From positions 5,427,558 to 5,491,557 of the forward strand of contig JAUPFP010000007.1 in the NCBI GenBank assembly GCA_036925085.1: a stretch of DNA of 64,000 bases, given 5' to 3'. The notes below the pieces were generated by a model that saw only the letters and a program-made list of their open reading frames with translations, was not told the origin of the DNA and searched no databases. The position numbers and the translations under genes are program-made. Below are positions 13,642-27,900 of the stretch, in pieces. Numbering within the stretch: position 1 is the first letter of the stretch; each line of letters opens with the position of its first letter. The DNA comes from Brachycybe producta (taxonomy: Eukaryota > Arthropoda > Diplopoda > Playtdesmida > Andrognathidae).

Positions 13642-16600
13642 TATATATATTTTTATATATCTTTCAGCTAACTATTTCAGTATATACTGCAGTGTCGTAG
13701 ATAATAGAATAGCTATATACAGTATTGTGTGTATATATACGCTCGTATACGGAAAAACCATTACCTTCCTTTGTGCTTGTAATGTTTATTTCACCAAGTT
13801 TTCATGGTTATTGCTGACCAAAGCAACTGACCGCAATGCATATGTAAGTATATGGTGCACCATAACCATGTAGAAATTGTTTTGGTGGTTCTCTTTTAAA
13901 GTGTGCCCAAAATCCCATGCTAAGAAAATTCTTCTTATTACAACTACTCACAGTATAATATGTGTGTGTATGTGTTGGTTTGATACTTCTAATTCTTTTA
14001 AGTGTTGTTGTTGTTGTTGTTGCAGCTCTATATTAAAGTTAAGTCCAATGATGCACTTCATTAATGCTGTTTTGTTTTTGTGTTTTGCCATTTCAGGAAA
14101 CTTTTCATGATACAGATGCCACTAGTTTTATCTATTTTGTTGGCTACAGTCTTTCGCTGGTGGCAGTCATAATCGCTCTCTTCATCTTCTTGTATTTCAA
14201 GTAAGTTTTATCGCCCTTTATTGTTATTACGCATAAGTTATGTATATTTATTAGTAGCAAGGGGTTAACATAAACAGTTCTCATCATCGCTGTGTGTGTG
14301 CCAGTGCACTATACTATCTTACCCAGATGAATACCAGATCTTCCTCCTTTTTCTCTTAACGATTTTGCTTGCTCTTGAGAATGAAACTTTGAAACGGGAT
14401 ATTATTCTTTCGTCATTTATGTATTTACATATGCGTGAAAATATGAAGCATTTGTCACTTTTTAACAGATTCAGCGTAGAGAATGCATCTTAAAATAAGA
14501 AAACTTGGGAGAAGTGTAGAACAATTTCGTACAAACTATAGTTATTTCAGAATGTGGAACAATAAAAGATGGCATGTGTGTGTGGCAATTTGAATTCTTT
14601 TTAGTAACTTGTTTTGCCATTATCATTTCTCATTTTGCATTTCTTGCTTTTGCATTTTCAGATTTGTTTTCGCCTTTGTGTTTGTGTGTTATCTTGAAAA
14701 TGTTACGTTACAGTGTATTTGTATAAAGAATGTCGATCATAGTAGAGGGTATTTGCAAGAAATGAATCAAATTTTAATAATGTTTATAGTATATACATGT
14801 AGTTCGCCATGCGACCGTCATACCAGGTATATTTTAATATATTGTCTTTTGTGACAATTAGTAATCTGAATTTACATATATATATGTACAAGTTTCGCTG
14901 TAGTGTTTGTTATAGACAGTAAGTACTCTAAGAAACCTGTATTTACAATTGTCAAAAAGTGCAGTGTACAAACGAGTAACTATTGTGACCAACAAGTAAT
15001 TTCTCTAACAATTAAATGCTATCCATAACAAACAATCAATTATTGTAATAACAAGTAACAACATTATTGTAACCAACAACCAATTATAACCATTATAACC
15101 AAGCAGAAAGGACTTTAACCACAAATTACTGTTACAAACAAGTACTATAACCAACAAATAATTGCTGTAAACAAACAAGTAATTATTCTAACAAACAATT
15201 ATTGTAGAAAACCTACAAATACTTTTTAACAAAGCAAGAAAGTACAGTTACAAACAAATCAAGTTATGGAAAACATTTAAGTACAAAATGTGACAACCAC
15301 CCCTTCAAGATGTGAAATGTAAAGAAACCATTTCAAATTAATACAATTACTAAGCAAAAATTATTAATTATTCTTTCACAACAACCACTTAAGAAAATTT
15401 TGTTTCATGGGATTTTTGTTTAGAATATTGTGTCATCCTCTGACTTGCACATTAGCATAAGTTGGCAAGATCTTGGGTTTATGATTTGGTTTTTTCATCT
15501 ATATTCTAAACAAATTTTTTAAGTCATTGAATTTAAATTCATTGCGTCTGTATTTATTAACAGTCAGTGCATTAATTTTCTGTAATTTCTTAGTTTTTAT
15601 TTTGACATTTTCGTTAATTATTATTGCTCGCAGCGTAAGTAGATTGGCGATAACTCCAATATTAATTGGCACCATTCAGAGTTTTAAAAAAAGCTACATG
15701 GGATAATAATTTTTATGCTGATAACTAATATATCTTTTTAATTCCTTGATAATTGCCTTCTTAATTGGGTGGTGATTTAGAGGTAATTAGCACTAGGTGG
15801 GTGAATTTAAAAAAAAAAATATTAACCTAATTGACAGTGACAACATTGTGCACTTCACCATTGAAGTATTGGGATATATACGAAGGCAATTTGAAATTGC
15901 TCGCCAGTTAGATTGCAATGGCCTTATTTTTTGTCTTTCTAAATAAATCTTTAATTAATCTCTCTCTTTCTCTTATTGTTAGCAAATGAGGTACTTGTAA
16001 TGAACAGTACTGAAATCTTCTTTATCCGAAGTCACTTTATATAAATGTGAGGATTATTGATTTGTATTTATATACAGAAAGTGGTTTTGGTAATTTAATT
16101 CTTTTATTTTTTTGTGTTATTTGATCATTGTCACATGAAAATGAAAATTATTTATTATTATATGAACGATTTCAACAACATCCATATATATATACACACA
16201 AACTTTAGATAGTATTTCAGATTGATGGAAACACTTCCTGGAAGAGAGAAAAAAAAAACATTGTGTTCAACCAGTTTCGAATAACAATAAGAAAGGACAG
16301 TGTTGATTTCATCTTATTATATAAAAGAAACATTGTTTTATATCGTTTCTCTATTGTTATCCTATTTTTAAGTTATACATTATTTAGACAGATACAAATT
16401 GCATTTTTAGCCATAGGTTTTATAAAAGTATATATTTATTTTAATTAACCAAAAATTTAACAATCGAGTTATTTCTATCAATGAGGGCTGAAGGTGATAT
16501 GAAGGTTATGAGTATTAAATTTCTAAAGAAAATTGAATTTGTGAGGATGTTTTTTTTTTGCTTTTGCTTTTTTTTTTTCTTCTCTCCTGTAGACTTCTTA

Positions 16601-18923
16601 AAGTTTCTTTAAGTAAATTTATTTTACTTTTTTATATATATGTTCAATATTTATGACTGGCACACACATACACACAATTTGACCCTGCTTTTGATATTTT
16701 TGACAGGTTTGACAGGTGCCTTAGAAAATAAGGCACTTAACGGCCACATTGTGTGAAGATTCTTCTTTCCATATATATTTATATCACAATAGCAAGCAAT
16801 ACATAGATTTACAACTTTTCACTATATATCTAGAAAGAAGCGAGGGTTTATTTTCAAAATCTACAGGAAATAAATATATTTTTTTGAAAGCTATATTGTG
16901 TAATAAATATATCAAGTCTTCTTTTTTTATTTTATATATAAAAAAAATAACGCAATCATAAATTTATTAGATTTAATTTTACTGATAAATTGATTCAATG
17001 TTTTAGACTGTTTTTTCATAGAGGAATTATATTTTCTGTCTAATGATAGTTTTAAAATCTGGTGTTTTAAGTGAAATGCATATGTATGTATGTATGTAAT
17101 GTAAGTTTTCGACAAGAATAATTTTTCTTGATCGATATTTACTGCCGGCAATCGTTTGTCTTTTGGTTCTTTTGTCTCCAGAGATGCACTCTTCTAACTC
17201 TTTTGAATTAGTTTGGGTCAGGAAACTTTAGATCGATACATCACCTCAAATTTATGGACAACTTAAGAATATACTCAGGGTACATTTCTTGTCAAAGGCC
17301 CTTCTTCTTCCTCCTCTTCTTAGTACTATTTTCTTTTTCTTTCGGTTTTTTTTTTCTTCATGATACATTGAAAGATCTTTTTAGTTTAATGTCAACCAGT
17401 TCATATACTCTAGTGTAGAGGGAATATCAAACAAGCGGCCCACTTATTGATTTAGTTTTTTAGTAAAAAAGATGGGTATTGTTTTCAACAACTCTACGCA
17501 GAAAACGCTGACGGAAAATATGACTGATATAGTATTTCTCTTATTTAAATAATTCTGTTCTAATTAATTATTTGACAAAAAATAGTGGAAGGAACAAAAA
17601 AAAATAGTAAATTATGAAGAGAGAATCGCACACGCATAATAGAATCTCGCGGAATTTCTCTTTGTAAGGGATTTAACAGAAGCGCCATATATATATTTCA
17701 GAGCAAAGGCTCATAGAAATATTATGCTTTTTAAATTCTGTTTCTAATTTCTGCTTCTTTTTCAGCATGTGTTATTCTACCCTAAGTCTTAAGATAAATT
17801 TTATTTTCAGTTTGTGTTTTCTGCATGTGTTATCTTGGCTTTTGAATTTTTAATCAAGATTAGGTTAGTTAAAGCATTTTAAAATATCTAGCAAGTTTAA
17901 AAGCAGTAGAATTGCTTGATGATTGGCATTTATTTTTTGTCATTGCAAAGTTAGTTGATTTTGTTTGTATTTGGAAAATAATTTGTGGAAGCAATTTTAT
18001 CATTGAATTTTTGGCACTATAATAGTTATAATTATTCAAAAGTTGAAGTTCGTTTTTTTGTTAATTTCAATTTTATGTAAGTGGCACTCAATAAAAAATC
18101 ATGTTGAGAAACCCTGCCTCTATAGTTTAACCGAAGTTTTTACTATTGTAAAGTCTGTAGTAAAAAAAGGAGAAAAGAGAAACCTCACAGATTTAAAACC
18201 TGTAATTTACTGAGATGTGACTGTCTTTTTTTAAATCGATGGTCAGGATCAGTGGGCTATCAATATGTCACAAATGATCCCACAGTCATTTATAGTTTTC
18301 TATTTCATTGTTTACATGGTTCGAACATTTTGCTTTATTTATGTTCGAGATATACTTTTGAAGTTAAAGAAAAAAATGTTTAACTTTTTGAAATTTCACA
18401 AAAAAATTAGCATTACTTATGTCATTTGATCATAATGGCTTTTTTTTTTATTTTCATACACATCCGTGATTTATTTGAGTCAATAGTGAAGACCCAATTG
18501 GTAAAAACTTAAAAAAAATTAAAGAAATTCAATATGCTAACGATTAGCATTTGACAAACTCAAATTTCATGACTACTTCACGTTGTGCATGATTTTAAAG
18601 AGCTCTCTCACTGAATTTTAATTTTTGTAATAATTGTTGAATTGAACAACGATAGTGAAATAATGGTATTATCTTTCACTTAAAATCATGGTTTAAGTTT
18701 ACAATTTTAATATCACTGCGTTTTATGTGGCAACCCCATAATTGTTTTGGCAAGCAGCCGAGGAGAGTCTATGGAAAAGGGACTATGTAGTCCAAAAGCA
18801 GCATAAACACCTACCTACATCACCTACCTTAACAATTCCCTCTTACAAATGTGAAAGTGAGAGGGTAAACATACTGAGAATCTGTAAAAACTATTGTCTT
18901 TTACATGCAATTTAAACACATTT

Positions 18924-18963
<40 letters not shown>

Positions 18964-21900
18964 GGATTAGTTGTAAAATATAAAAATTTGAAAATAGCTT
19001 CTTTTTTTAAAGGCTGTAGTTTATATTGATAAGTTCTAAGGCCAAAAGTTTGCATTAAATGCACAGTCACATAGTCAACACCCTTTTTGGTTCACTGTGA
19101 TAACATGAATTCCATATGTGCAATAATCAGCTTAATCGAAAATAAAAATGCATAAAATACAAAAATTTAAAAATTTGAATAATAGCGAATAAATTTCATA
19201 TTTAAAAAAAAAAATTTTGCCATAAAAAAATTCTATCAAGTTCTTAAACATAAGTCGTTTTTGTTAGTGCTGATTATTGTAATTATTAACTGCTGAAGAT
19301 ATATTTTTAATTAATTTGTGCTTTTGCTATATAATTTTTATTTGCTTAAAACGAGTTTTTGTGAATAATTTTTCCTTTTTTTGGGGGGGGGGGGGGGGGG
19401 GTTAATTTCTGTTTGCATAAAACGCAGAATTTCTAAAAACAAATAACACATCTGAATTTTTATTTGCAAACTAGTTTTGGCTATTATTGATTTGAATTTG
19501 ATTTTTAATTGCAAAATTTGTATTGTGCAGCACTTCGAAAAAAATACATTGTCTAATGAATTTTTTTTGTATGTGTGTGTTTGTTCCGTAGAGACCTTCG
19601 ATGTCTTCGTAATACTTTTCATGCAAATCTGATGGCTACTTATCTTCTTTTGGACTTAGCATGGATTATTACAGCGTCGTTACGCATTGGCCCGGATCAA
19701 CGCCACATGGTAATAAAGTGAAGCTTTCTACATTGTTTGCACGCTAATTTCTTTATTACTATAATTATAGAGTTCATCTTTTTTCCATATGAAAATAATT
19801 TGCATAATGGTGGTCTCTAAAACTGAAAATTGATCCATTAAAAGGAGTGTTTTTAATATAAACATTTTTGGTAGCTAGTTGAGATGTGTTGTCCGCCTTG
19901 TTTGTTTATTAGAAAACTTGGGTATGTTTGGCTTCACATACTTTTGTAGAGGCTTTTTTTTTATAACTTTCCTGGCTGCATCATGTAATGCAATGCAAGC
20001 ATTGAATCAACAAAAGTAGGTATAAATATAGATTAAAGCGACCTATCCGTGTGTTTTTCTTCACCCAGAGTCTTTGTCCCCGTAAGTGTTTACTGCACAG
20101 TTCGTGAAAGTCTTTGGAGGATTTCTTTTACGTTTAGAATGAACATCTATTTCAGTGCTCGTTTTGCCTGAAAAGAAAAAAAAAATTTCGTATATTCACT
20201 ATACAGTAAGCTTAAGGGGAAAAAATTGCGGTTGTATATAAATTATATTGAGAAGTTAGTTTGCTTTTTGTGGAAATAAAAAACATACGGAATAGGTTAA
20301 TGTTTTATTCATATTCTTTATCATCATCATCATCATCATCATCAACAATAATAAAAGCCAACTTCTGTCCATGTCTGGATATCGGTAACGCTGACGACTT
20401 ATAATAGTTCCACAACCTGTTCATTTTAAGTCATTTCACACCACTGAACAAAAATTCATCGAACTTCTATTTTAACTTGTTAAGGTATATATGGAGTTCA
20501 TTGGACCTCTGGGTACATGGGCACAAAATAGTAATAAAGAAGTTGTGAATCATTAACAATAAACTAATGCTTATCAAGGTAGTTTTTAACTACGTGTTAA
20601 CTACTCATTCTTTAAAAAAATGGTTTTAAAGTTGTCCAAAAAGGCAGTTGCACTGAAGATTGAGGCACTAAAGACAGTACCTATGAGCCTATCTGTCATT
20701 AGCACGTTTGCACCTGTTAAAAGTTCTAATTGAATTTTAAAAATACTAAAATATACTAAATGAATTTAAAAAAAACACATTAACATGTCCCAAGCTATTT
20801 CTTAACCCATGTTAATATTCATAGGCAGAATATTACACTAATTAATTAATTGAAGTGCAATTTATTTAAGCCATAAAAACATTCTAATACCCCAATTAAC
20901 AGTATCCCCCACTTAACCAACAACTCATGGGCAAAGTGAAGCTGACAAAATAATTCCACAACTTGACTTGAAAAAAAAAAAAAGTCGGTATAAATTGTGA
21001 CAATTGTCAGTGTATTTCTAGGGGAGGTGCTGGCACCATCTAATGCTACATGGACAAATTAGATGTTTAAATAGCCATCTTAAGTCTTAGGTTATTTTGT
21101 CTATAAAAAGCGGTAATAACAAGCATATTCAAGAAAACTTATGTTTTGAACTGTTGAGAACTTTTTAATATTGTCCCTTTTATCATACAATATGACACAA
21201 ACCTAAATGTTTGGTCAATCTTTCTGACGTCACAAGCCTGAAGTTACAGTGTAGCGACTATAACTTGTATGTGTGTTTGCATGTAGAGTTTTTCTGTAAT
21301 GTTATTTTCGTTTGTTTGAATAACTTGATAACTTTTAAATCTATATTTTTTGTTCTATGCCTTTTAAGACAACTTGCATATGTATTGTACACGTGCACCT
21401 ATAAAAATAAGATAAAAGGCATATTACTGTGTTTGTGTTTATATTTTTAGATTTAATATATTTATACAATTTGAAGATACTTATCTAGTCTATTATTTGT
21501 TTGTTGAAAACCAGATGTTTGTTTGGTGGCGGGGATATATTTTCAACACTTGCCTTATTCTCTATGCGGGCAACTACACACATACATCCCCAAATAACAA
21601 TGTACACACAGACATACATACAAATAACCTGGAGGGATAATGTATAACAAATGCTCATTTCATTTTCCAAACCGGCAAACTGAGTCTTTTGTACTCATCA
21701 TTTTGATCTAGGATTCTAGGATATATATAGCCTACTGTATGAATGGGTAGACATTAACATTTTGAAATTGTTTCTAAATTCTTCCAGACACTATTTTTGT
21801 ATTCTAGTCTCATAAACACGATCGCACTAGTTTCCTGTTTTTTTTTTAAAAAAAAGGGAAACTATACTTGCAAGAGTTGACTCACAAAAAGCAATTGTTG

Positions 21901-24900
21901 ATAACGTTCTTAATGAGGAATGGATTTCATGTAATAGCTTTAGTCATATTCACAGTAAATGCCTTAATACCTTGTCCACGCTTAAATGCATTTAAATTAG
22001 TTTTTTTTTACTGAATGCCTTCAACTAAATACATTTTATCTACATATGCAATTTTTCTAAATATATTTAATCTGGTAAATGGCTTCTAATGCTACCAGGT
22101 GGCGGAACTATTATCTTGGCATATTGTGCAGCTAAATGCAATTTGCTACATTTATGCCAAATGCATTCAATGAGTTGTGACAACTCGTGACAGTTAAATT
22201 TACTTTAACTGAGATGGGGGATAGTTAAATTACTTTTAGTTAAACATCTAATTAAATTACTTTGAAAGTATTACCAAAAGTAGTGGTAATTCTAACTAAT
22301 TTAAAAAGGTAGTTAATGACTGAGTAAACTATAATAATGCGTTTCGTTAAAACTACTTACTTAACTATTCAAAACAGTTCTAAAAGTTGTTTAAAATTGG
22401 TGTAGTGATAGTTTGTGACTATCTCTGCGCAGGATTTTAAATTATTTAAGTTATTTTATAGGTAAAAAATTTAAAAAATACGCAAATGAAAGAAAACAAT
22501 GGATTAGAATTCATTTTTCTGTGTTTCAGAAGAAACATTTAAGAAGAAATTGAAAGTGTTTTAGAAACTAGAAGAGTAAATGAATAGAATTTCATAAAAA
22601 GTTTTCTTAAAAATAACCATATGGAAAATACTTTTATTTGATTCCATTTACTTCTATATTCTAAAACACTTAAACGTTAATTAAACTGAACGAAGTTAGT
22701 TTTCACTGAAAGATAGTGAAGATTTAGCTTTAACGTCTTCGTTTTATCATCTTTAAGAATGAAAATCTCAATTGTTTATTTAACTCGGAATGGAGAACTG
22801 TGTGCAATCATCACTTAAATAAATGCCACTTAAGGGTCATCTTAATGTTCAGTTGTGTGCGAATACCGCTGATATTCTCTTTTACGTTAAGACTGAATAT
22901 GAGATAGACACCAATGAAGAAGGGCTTAAATTGAATTGAGGTTTTGTACTCTTAAAGAATGTGGAAACAATCAAGTTCGTAAGCAAACAAAAGGACCATC
23001 AAACATAAGGGTGTGAGGATAATAATTAAACTGAATAAGAGCTAAACTGAACAAGGAAATGCTGATCAGAAAACAATACATACACACATCTAATATCAAG
23101 TAGAAAAACATGACTATTTTAAGTTTTCTTTTTGAAAATATGGTTTACTCTAGGCACAATAAGACCTAGTAAGGCAATCGTTTATTTTAGTTAAGGAATT
23201 TTTTCTTCTGCATGAAAACTGCTAAAATTATTGAAGACTAATATTAGGGTTTAGGAAATTAATAATGAAATTTGAATTTGAAAGTTAGCATAGCATGCAA
23301 TTTTCACAGGATTGATTATAAGTTTTTAAAAATTATTATACTCGTATAATTGCAGTTTACTGTGGTGAAATTAGCTAACGCGTTTCCGTTAGTTGAAGAA
23401 ATCACACTTTCACGTTGAAAACAAATTCAACTACTAGTTTGAAATGCTAAAATTATTCAAATTTACTTTGAACTATTTTTGAATTGATTTACTTTGTACT
23501 TTTTTTCAAGTTTAAAATTAATTTTAACTCTCATTTTTGTTGAAATACGTCAGTCATATATTAAAAATGATAAAATAATTTTTTACTACTAGTTGCTTGA
23601 TTGGTATTTATTAGAATTGTGACCTTAAACTTTATTGGTTTTTTTATATACTGTAATTGCAGTATAAGGTCAAGAAGTTGAAGTATTTAAAGGTTTTTCA
23701 GGCTTCTAAGAAGTCTACGCTTTATAGTTTTAAATTTTTTTTTAATTTCTTTTTGTTATAAAAATAACATCCTCGATCATATGTTATTTTTTTTGTAATT
23801 TCACATTATTTGAAATCAAATTAAAGAAAGAGAATTTCTTTTGTATAAGTTTATGCATAATTGAGCTGTTGTAGCCGTTATTGAAAATCATCTCGCAGCA
23901 ATATACGAGCATACTGTATTGTGTTTACGTTTTGTTGGGTAATATTCTTTTTTTGTACCGCAGTCACATATGTATTAAGACAAATTCATAAAAAAATATG
24001 TTCTGCTTTGTAATACAGAAAGTAGTGGCTGTTGAATTTGATCATCATCATCATCATCATCATTATCAACAAAGCATTGTCAACACTGTAGTCATTTGCT
24101 AGGTAGCTGCATGCCAAGAGATTGAATGTCACTAGAAATGTTATTTTGTTCTGCTTGACGAGTGAATTGTATGTGAGAAATTGATTTTTTTTTTTCGTCA
24201 ATTTTTTTTAGTTGGTGTGTGCTATTGTGTTTGTACACGTGTGAATGTGCGCGTACGTGTGAATGGGTGTGGGTGCGTGTTTGTGTGTTAAAACTGCTCT
24301 CTGAGGCATAAAGCCGCAAGTGGCTAGAGGTATTTGATTGAAAAATGATGGCAAGTCACAATTTATTCAATTAAGATCCATCATTTTCTGACATGTGTGT
24401 AGCTAGCTCTACAGTGAACCACATATTATATTGTTTAATGTTTCACTTTTTCTGTCACGTATTTTTTTTATGTTTCTAGGGCCAGTGTGCCATGATGGTG
24501 ATTTTGTATTACATTCAAGGAACCAACTTCTTCTGGATGTTTGTTGAGGGGTTTTATCTCTACATGTTAGTCGTACGCACGTTTACCGTGGACAAGATCA
24601 AGTTTAAAGTATACATTTTTTTTGGTTGGGGTAAGTTGAAATTTTGTTACCTTTTTTGACTAAAGCTGCGGTCACATTACTACATGCTGTACAAATTCAA
24701 AATGGTTGCAGTGTGGTTCACACTAAATTGTACTAAACAATGTGATGTGTGACATTCGTTTTGCGATGAGACTTCTTAGCTAATTTGTATACTAGTCACC
24801 TTCATACACACACACACCCACACACACACACAATCTGTAGCTTCTGAACAGCTTCTGCTTGATTTCGTAATATACTACATGTTCTTATGTTGCAAGTGGT

Positions 24901-27900
24901 CTTGTATGGAATTTTATAATCACACTTTATCACATTTTCGAGTAATGTGAACCCACCTTAAGAAGTTCTTAGGACAACATTTTTGAAAATTGAGGAACTT
25001 TTATTTTAACGAAGTTTGTTATATTCGAGTGTTCTCAAATTCACAACACTTGAAATTCTACCAATTTATTTTTGCTAGTCGTTTAGGTATTTATTATTTT
25101 TTTACATTTTCTACACGTTTTTCAAACTCTTTGATTCTTTTGTGACCATCAAAAAACCAATTTGTATAGAAATGGAAGACTTGGTTGTTGTTTTTTACAG
25201 ATCTTTGAAGTGAAAATCCTCTTTAACAAGAAGAAGAACTCCAAAGGCTCGAATATCTTTTCTTACTACTTTTTTATTCTTTTTTTTTTAGTATTTTTGT
25301 TTTGTTTGGTTAAACACATATGCAAACATCCGCAGACGCACATACATGTACATTATATGTAGACAAACAAGTGTATACTACACACAATCAAGTTGAATTT
25401 AAGAAAAAATCATTCAAAACATGTATTATAGGCAATACCAGTATGTTACTGGCAAAGTGTAAAATCAGAATTTTTATAGAATTATTAGACATTGTGCAAA
25501 AACACAAATTTGATGGGAAATCTGCACAATTTATAGTTTTAGGCAATGTGAGGAATGACCAAAAGTGGATTTTTGTTAAAAATTCTGCATCACACCTAAA
25601 ATGTTATCATTTGTGCAAATTCACACAAATGAATTTGTGGAGGTTTTTTTTGCACATTGACTATTGGTTTTCTAGAATGTATGATGTTTCACTTTGACAA
25701 TAGTATGTATATGTCACTACAAAAAAAATATCATCAATTGCTCGAATGTATTTTTAGACAACGTTGAAATATTTTCAGGCTACATTTGGGGATTTGAAAC
25801 TTTACATTTTTGTATGTCCCCCTTGGTATAGATGTTTTTTTGTTTATGGCAATAGCTTAGTTTTTGCCATGCTTGTTGCACACGAACAACGGTAAGAAAT
25901 TTCTTTTACGATATACATCATTCACTCCAACACAAAAGTAGTGACATATGTTATTATAATGTATGATTATGTTTTTTTTTAAAGAGAAATTTTGAACGGT
26001 GTCTTTTTTTTTTAACATAGATCCTGCGGCTTCGTATATGCAGTGTACATAGATAATGCCATTTCAGATTGTAAAGATATTTTTCTTTGCAAAACAAACA
26101 CAAAAACAGTTTAATTAGGTTGACAGTAAAATATATATTTGTTAGGTGGCCAACTTGAAATTGCTGAGCCAAACATTCAAATTATCATGTATTGCATTGC
26201 AGCTGTAATCACTTTCCTGTTGGTGTTCCTCTTCAAATTTGATTGTGGCTCTTAAAAAAGTGAGATTGAAAATGCAGATTTTTTTGGTAAATAATCAGTA
26301 ATATGGATGTGTTGCATACATTTTTTTTATTATTTCCATTCATATTGAAACCTTTGATGGATATATTAATTTAATTTAATGTTGGTAGGTTCTGTGTTCT
26401 TAATTTATGTGTCATTGACTTGCTGATTTTCATGGAGATGATGATTCAATGAATTAAGGATATGTTTTTTGAGATTCTTTTGTCTGCTTAGAAATAATAG
26501 AAATGAACCAGGAATTTTGAGGCTTGTTTTTTTATTGAAATACATGAAGTAATTACATGTGTGTGTGTATGTGTGTGGTTGCTTTTCTCCAAGAACACTC
26601 GAGTTATTTTTTGTGGTTTCTATGATAAAATAAGTTTCAAAGTAATTTTTTTTTATACATGAAAGAAACAAGAGTAGGTATAAACATGTACAAAATTGTA
26701 CATAAACACGCACACAAGTTGAAACTAATATTTAGTAAGAAATACGGAAGAAAAGATATTCAACGAGGCATAGTTGACCTTTTTTTTGTCAATGTGTGGG
26801 ATCGAATTTTTTTTTTCTTATAAAAAAATAAGTAATTTATATGCTTTATATATGTTACAGCTAAAGTGACAAATTATTTATTTTGCACAATTACTAGACA
26901 TTGTACAAAACTAACTCAATAATAAATGTGCAGTTAATAGTATTTTGACAATCTGCAGAATGTTCACAATCAAGTGAATGTGAAACCCAAATTCTAAAAG
27001 AAAACCTCTACTTGAATCCTCAGAACCAATGTTTCTAAAGTGGAAAACGTTGTTTATGTTTATTATATTTAACATGGTTCAACCGAAAAGGGTTAAAATT
27101 GTAGTACAAGTGAAAAGTTTTCTTTTTTGAACAATTTAAGCTATATTTTATGCAGATTGGCTTGTTATTATACGAATTCTTGAATTAAAAGGTTATTCAT
27201 TTTGTAGGTTTCACTACCAATTTGTTCGTGTGGTGGGTTTGCACATTGACTCGCGATTTTGTAGAACGACTAATTTTTTTTTCACTACATTTTTTTTTCA
27301 ATTTCTAGGACTTCCATTAATTGCTGTTAGTGTGTGGGCTGTTGTTAAAGTTAAACTGACTGTTCCTACAGCATCATCTGGAACCTCTCAGTAAGAAAAA
27401 CTTTATTGTGTTTGTGTTAATGAATAATGTTTTACTGTTATTTTTATATCTCATGTAGGTACAGTATTTAATTTAATGAATCGATATATTGTTCATCATT
27501 CTTAACATTTATGTTTGATCTCAGTCATTAAGAGGAGAAATGTTATATATTTGTAACAATAGGAAATGGGTATTCACTTTTATTGAAATATGCTACATCA
27601 TTATTTGATTATTATTTTTTTGCTTCTTCTACTGAAATATTCTTTACAAAAATGCTTTTTGCTTTTTTTACACTTTGGATGAAAAATTAATTAATTAATT
27701 GCAAAGGGTTATTGATCACAAATTGCAATTTGATTAACAGTGCCAATCCATTAAGCAATATTTCATGATTAAAATCACTTAGGTTTTTCTATACGTAGAT
27801 TGTATTTTGGATTAATAAATCACATTTGAGGTAATTTGTATGTAAATAATGTGGAAGCTATAAAGAGAAGAGAGAGAGAGAGAGAGAGATAGAGAGAGCG

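Larger units (their letters stand above)
6079..14096 (+). other. Receptor intron b (8.0 kb), TE-rich
   Basis: The longest intron in the window. It holds a Tc1/mariner relic (7533-8122), a perfect 19-bp palindrome (8303-8345), a TTAA-ended MITE (8550-9091), two GATCACAC-family copies, hAT-like termini near 10.2-10.9 kb, a 65-bp hairpin at 11286-11350, a poly-C run and a (TA)n tract. About 6430-6530 carries three imperfect copies of a roughly 35-bp unit with an AAATTTGC core. No additional exon is supported. Confidence 0.7.
14201..19591 (+). other. Receptor intron c (5.4 kb)
   Basis: No exon is supported. About 14970-15300 is a degenerate repeat rich in AACAA and ACCAACAA motifs. A (AT)n run lies at 18927-18960 and a poly-G run at 19383-19401. 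The rest is AT-rich unique-looking sequence. Confidence 0.65.
19710..24479 (+). other. Receptor intron d (4.8 kb)
   Basis: No exon is supported. It holds (ATC)n tracts at 20320-20343 and 24041-24063 and, around 22440-22700, an old diverged copy of the dispersed sequence also seen in P450 copy 2 intron 1 (motifs such as TTTAGAAACTAGAAGAGTAA). Confidence 0.6.

Noticed and set aside
25320-25697. 125-codon open frame in receptor intron e
   Set aside because: AT-rich, no family resemblance, not flanked by splice sites that would join the receptor frame.
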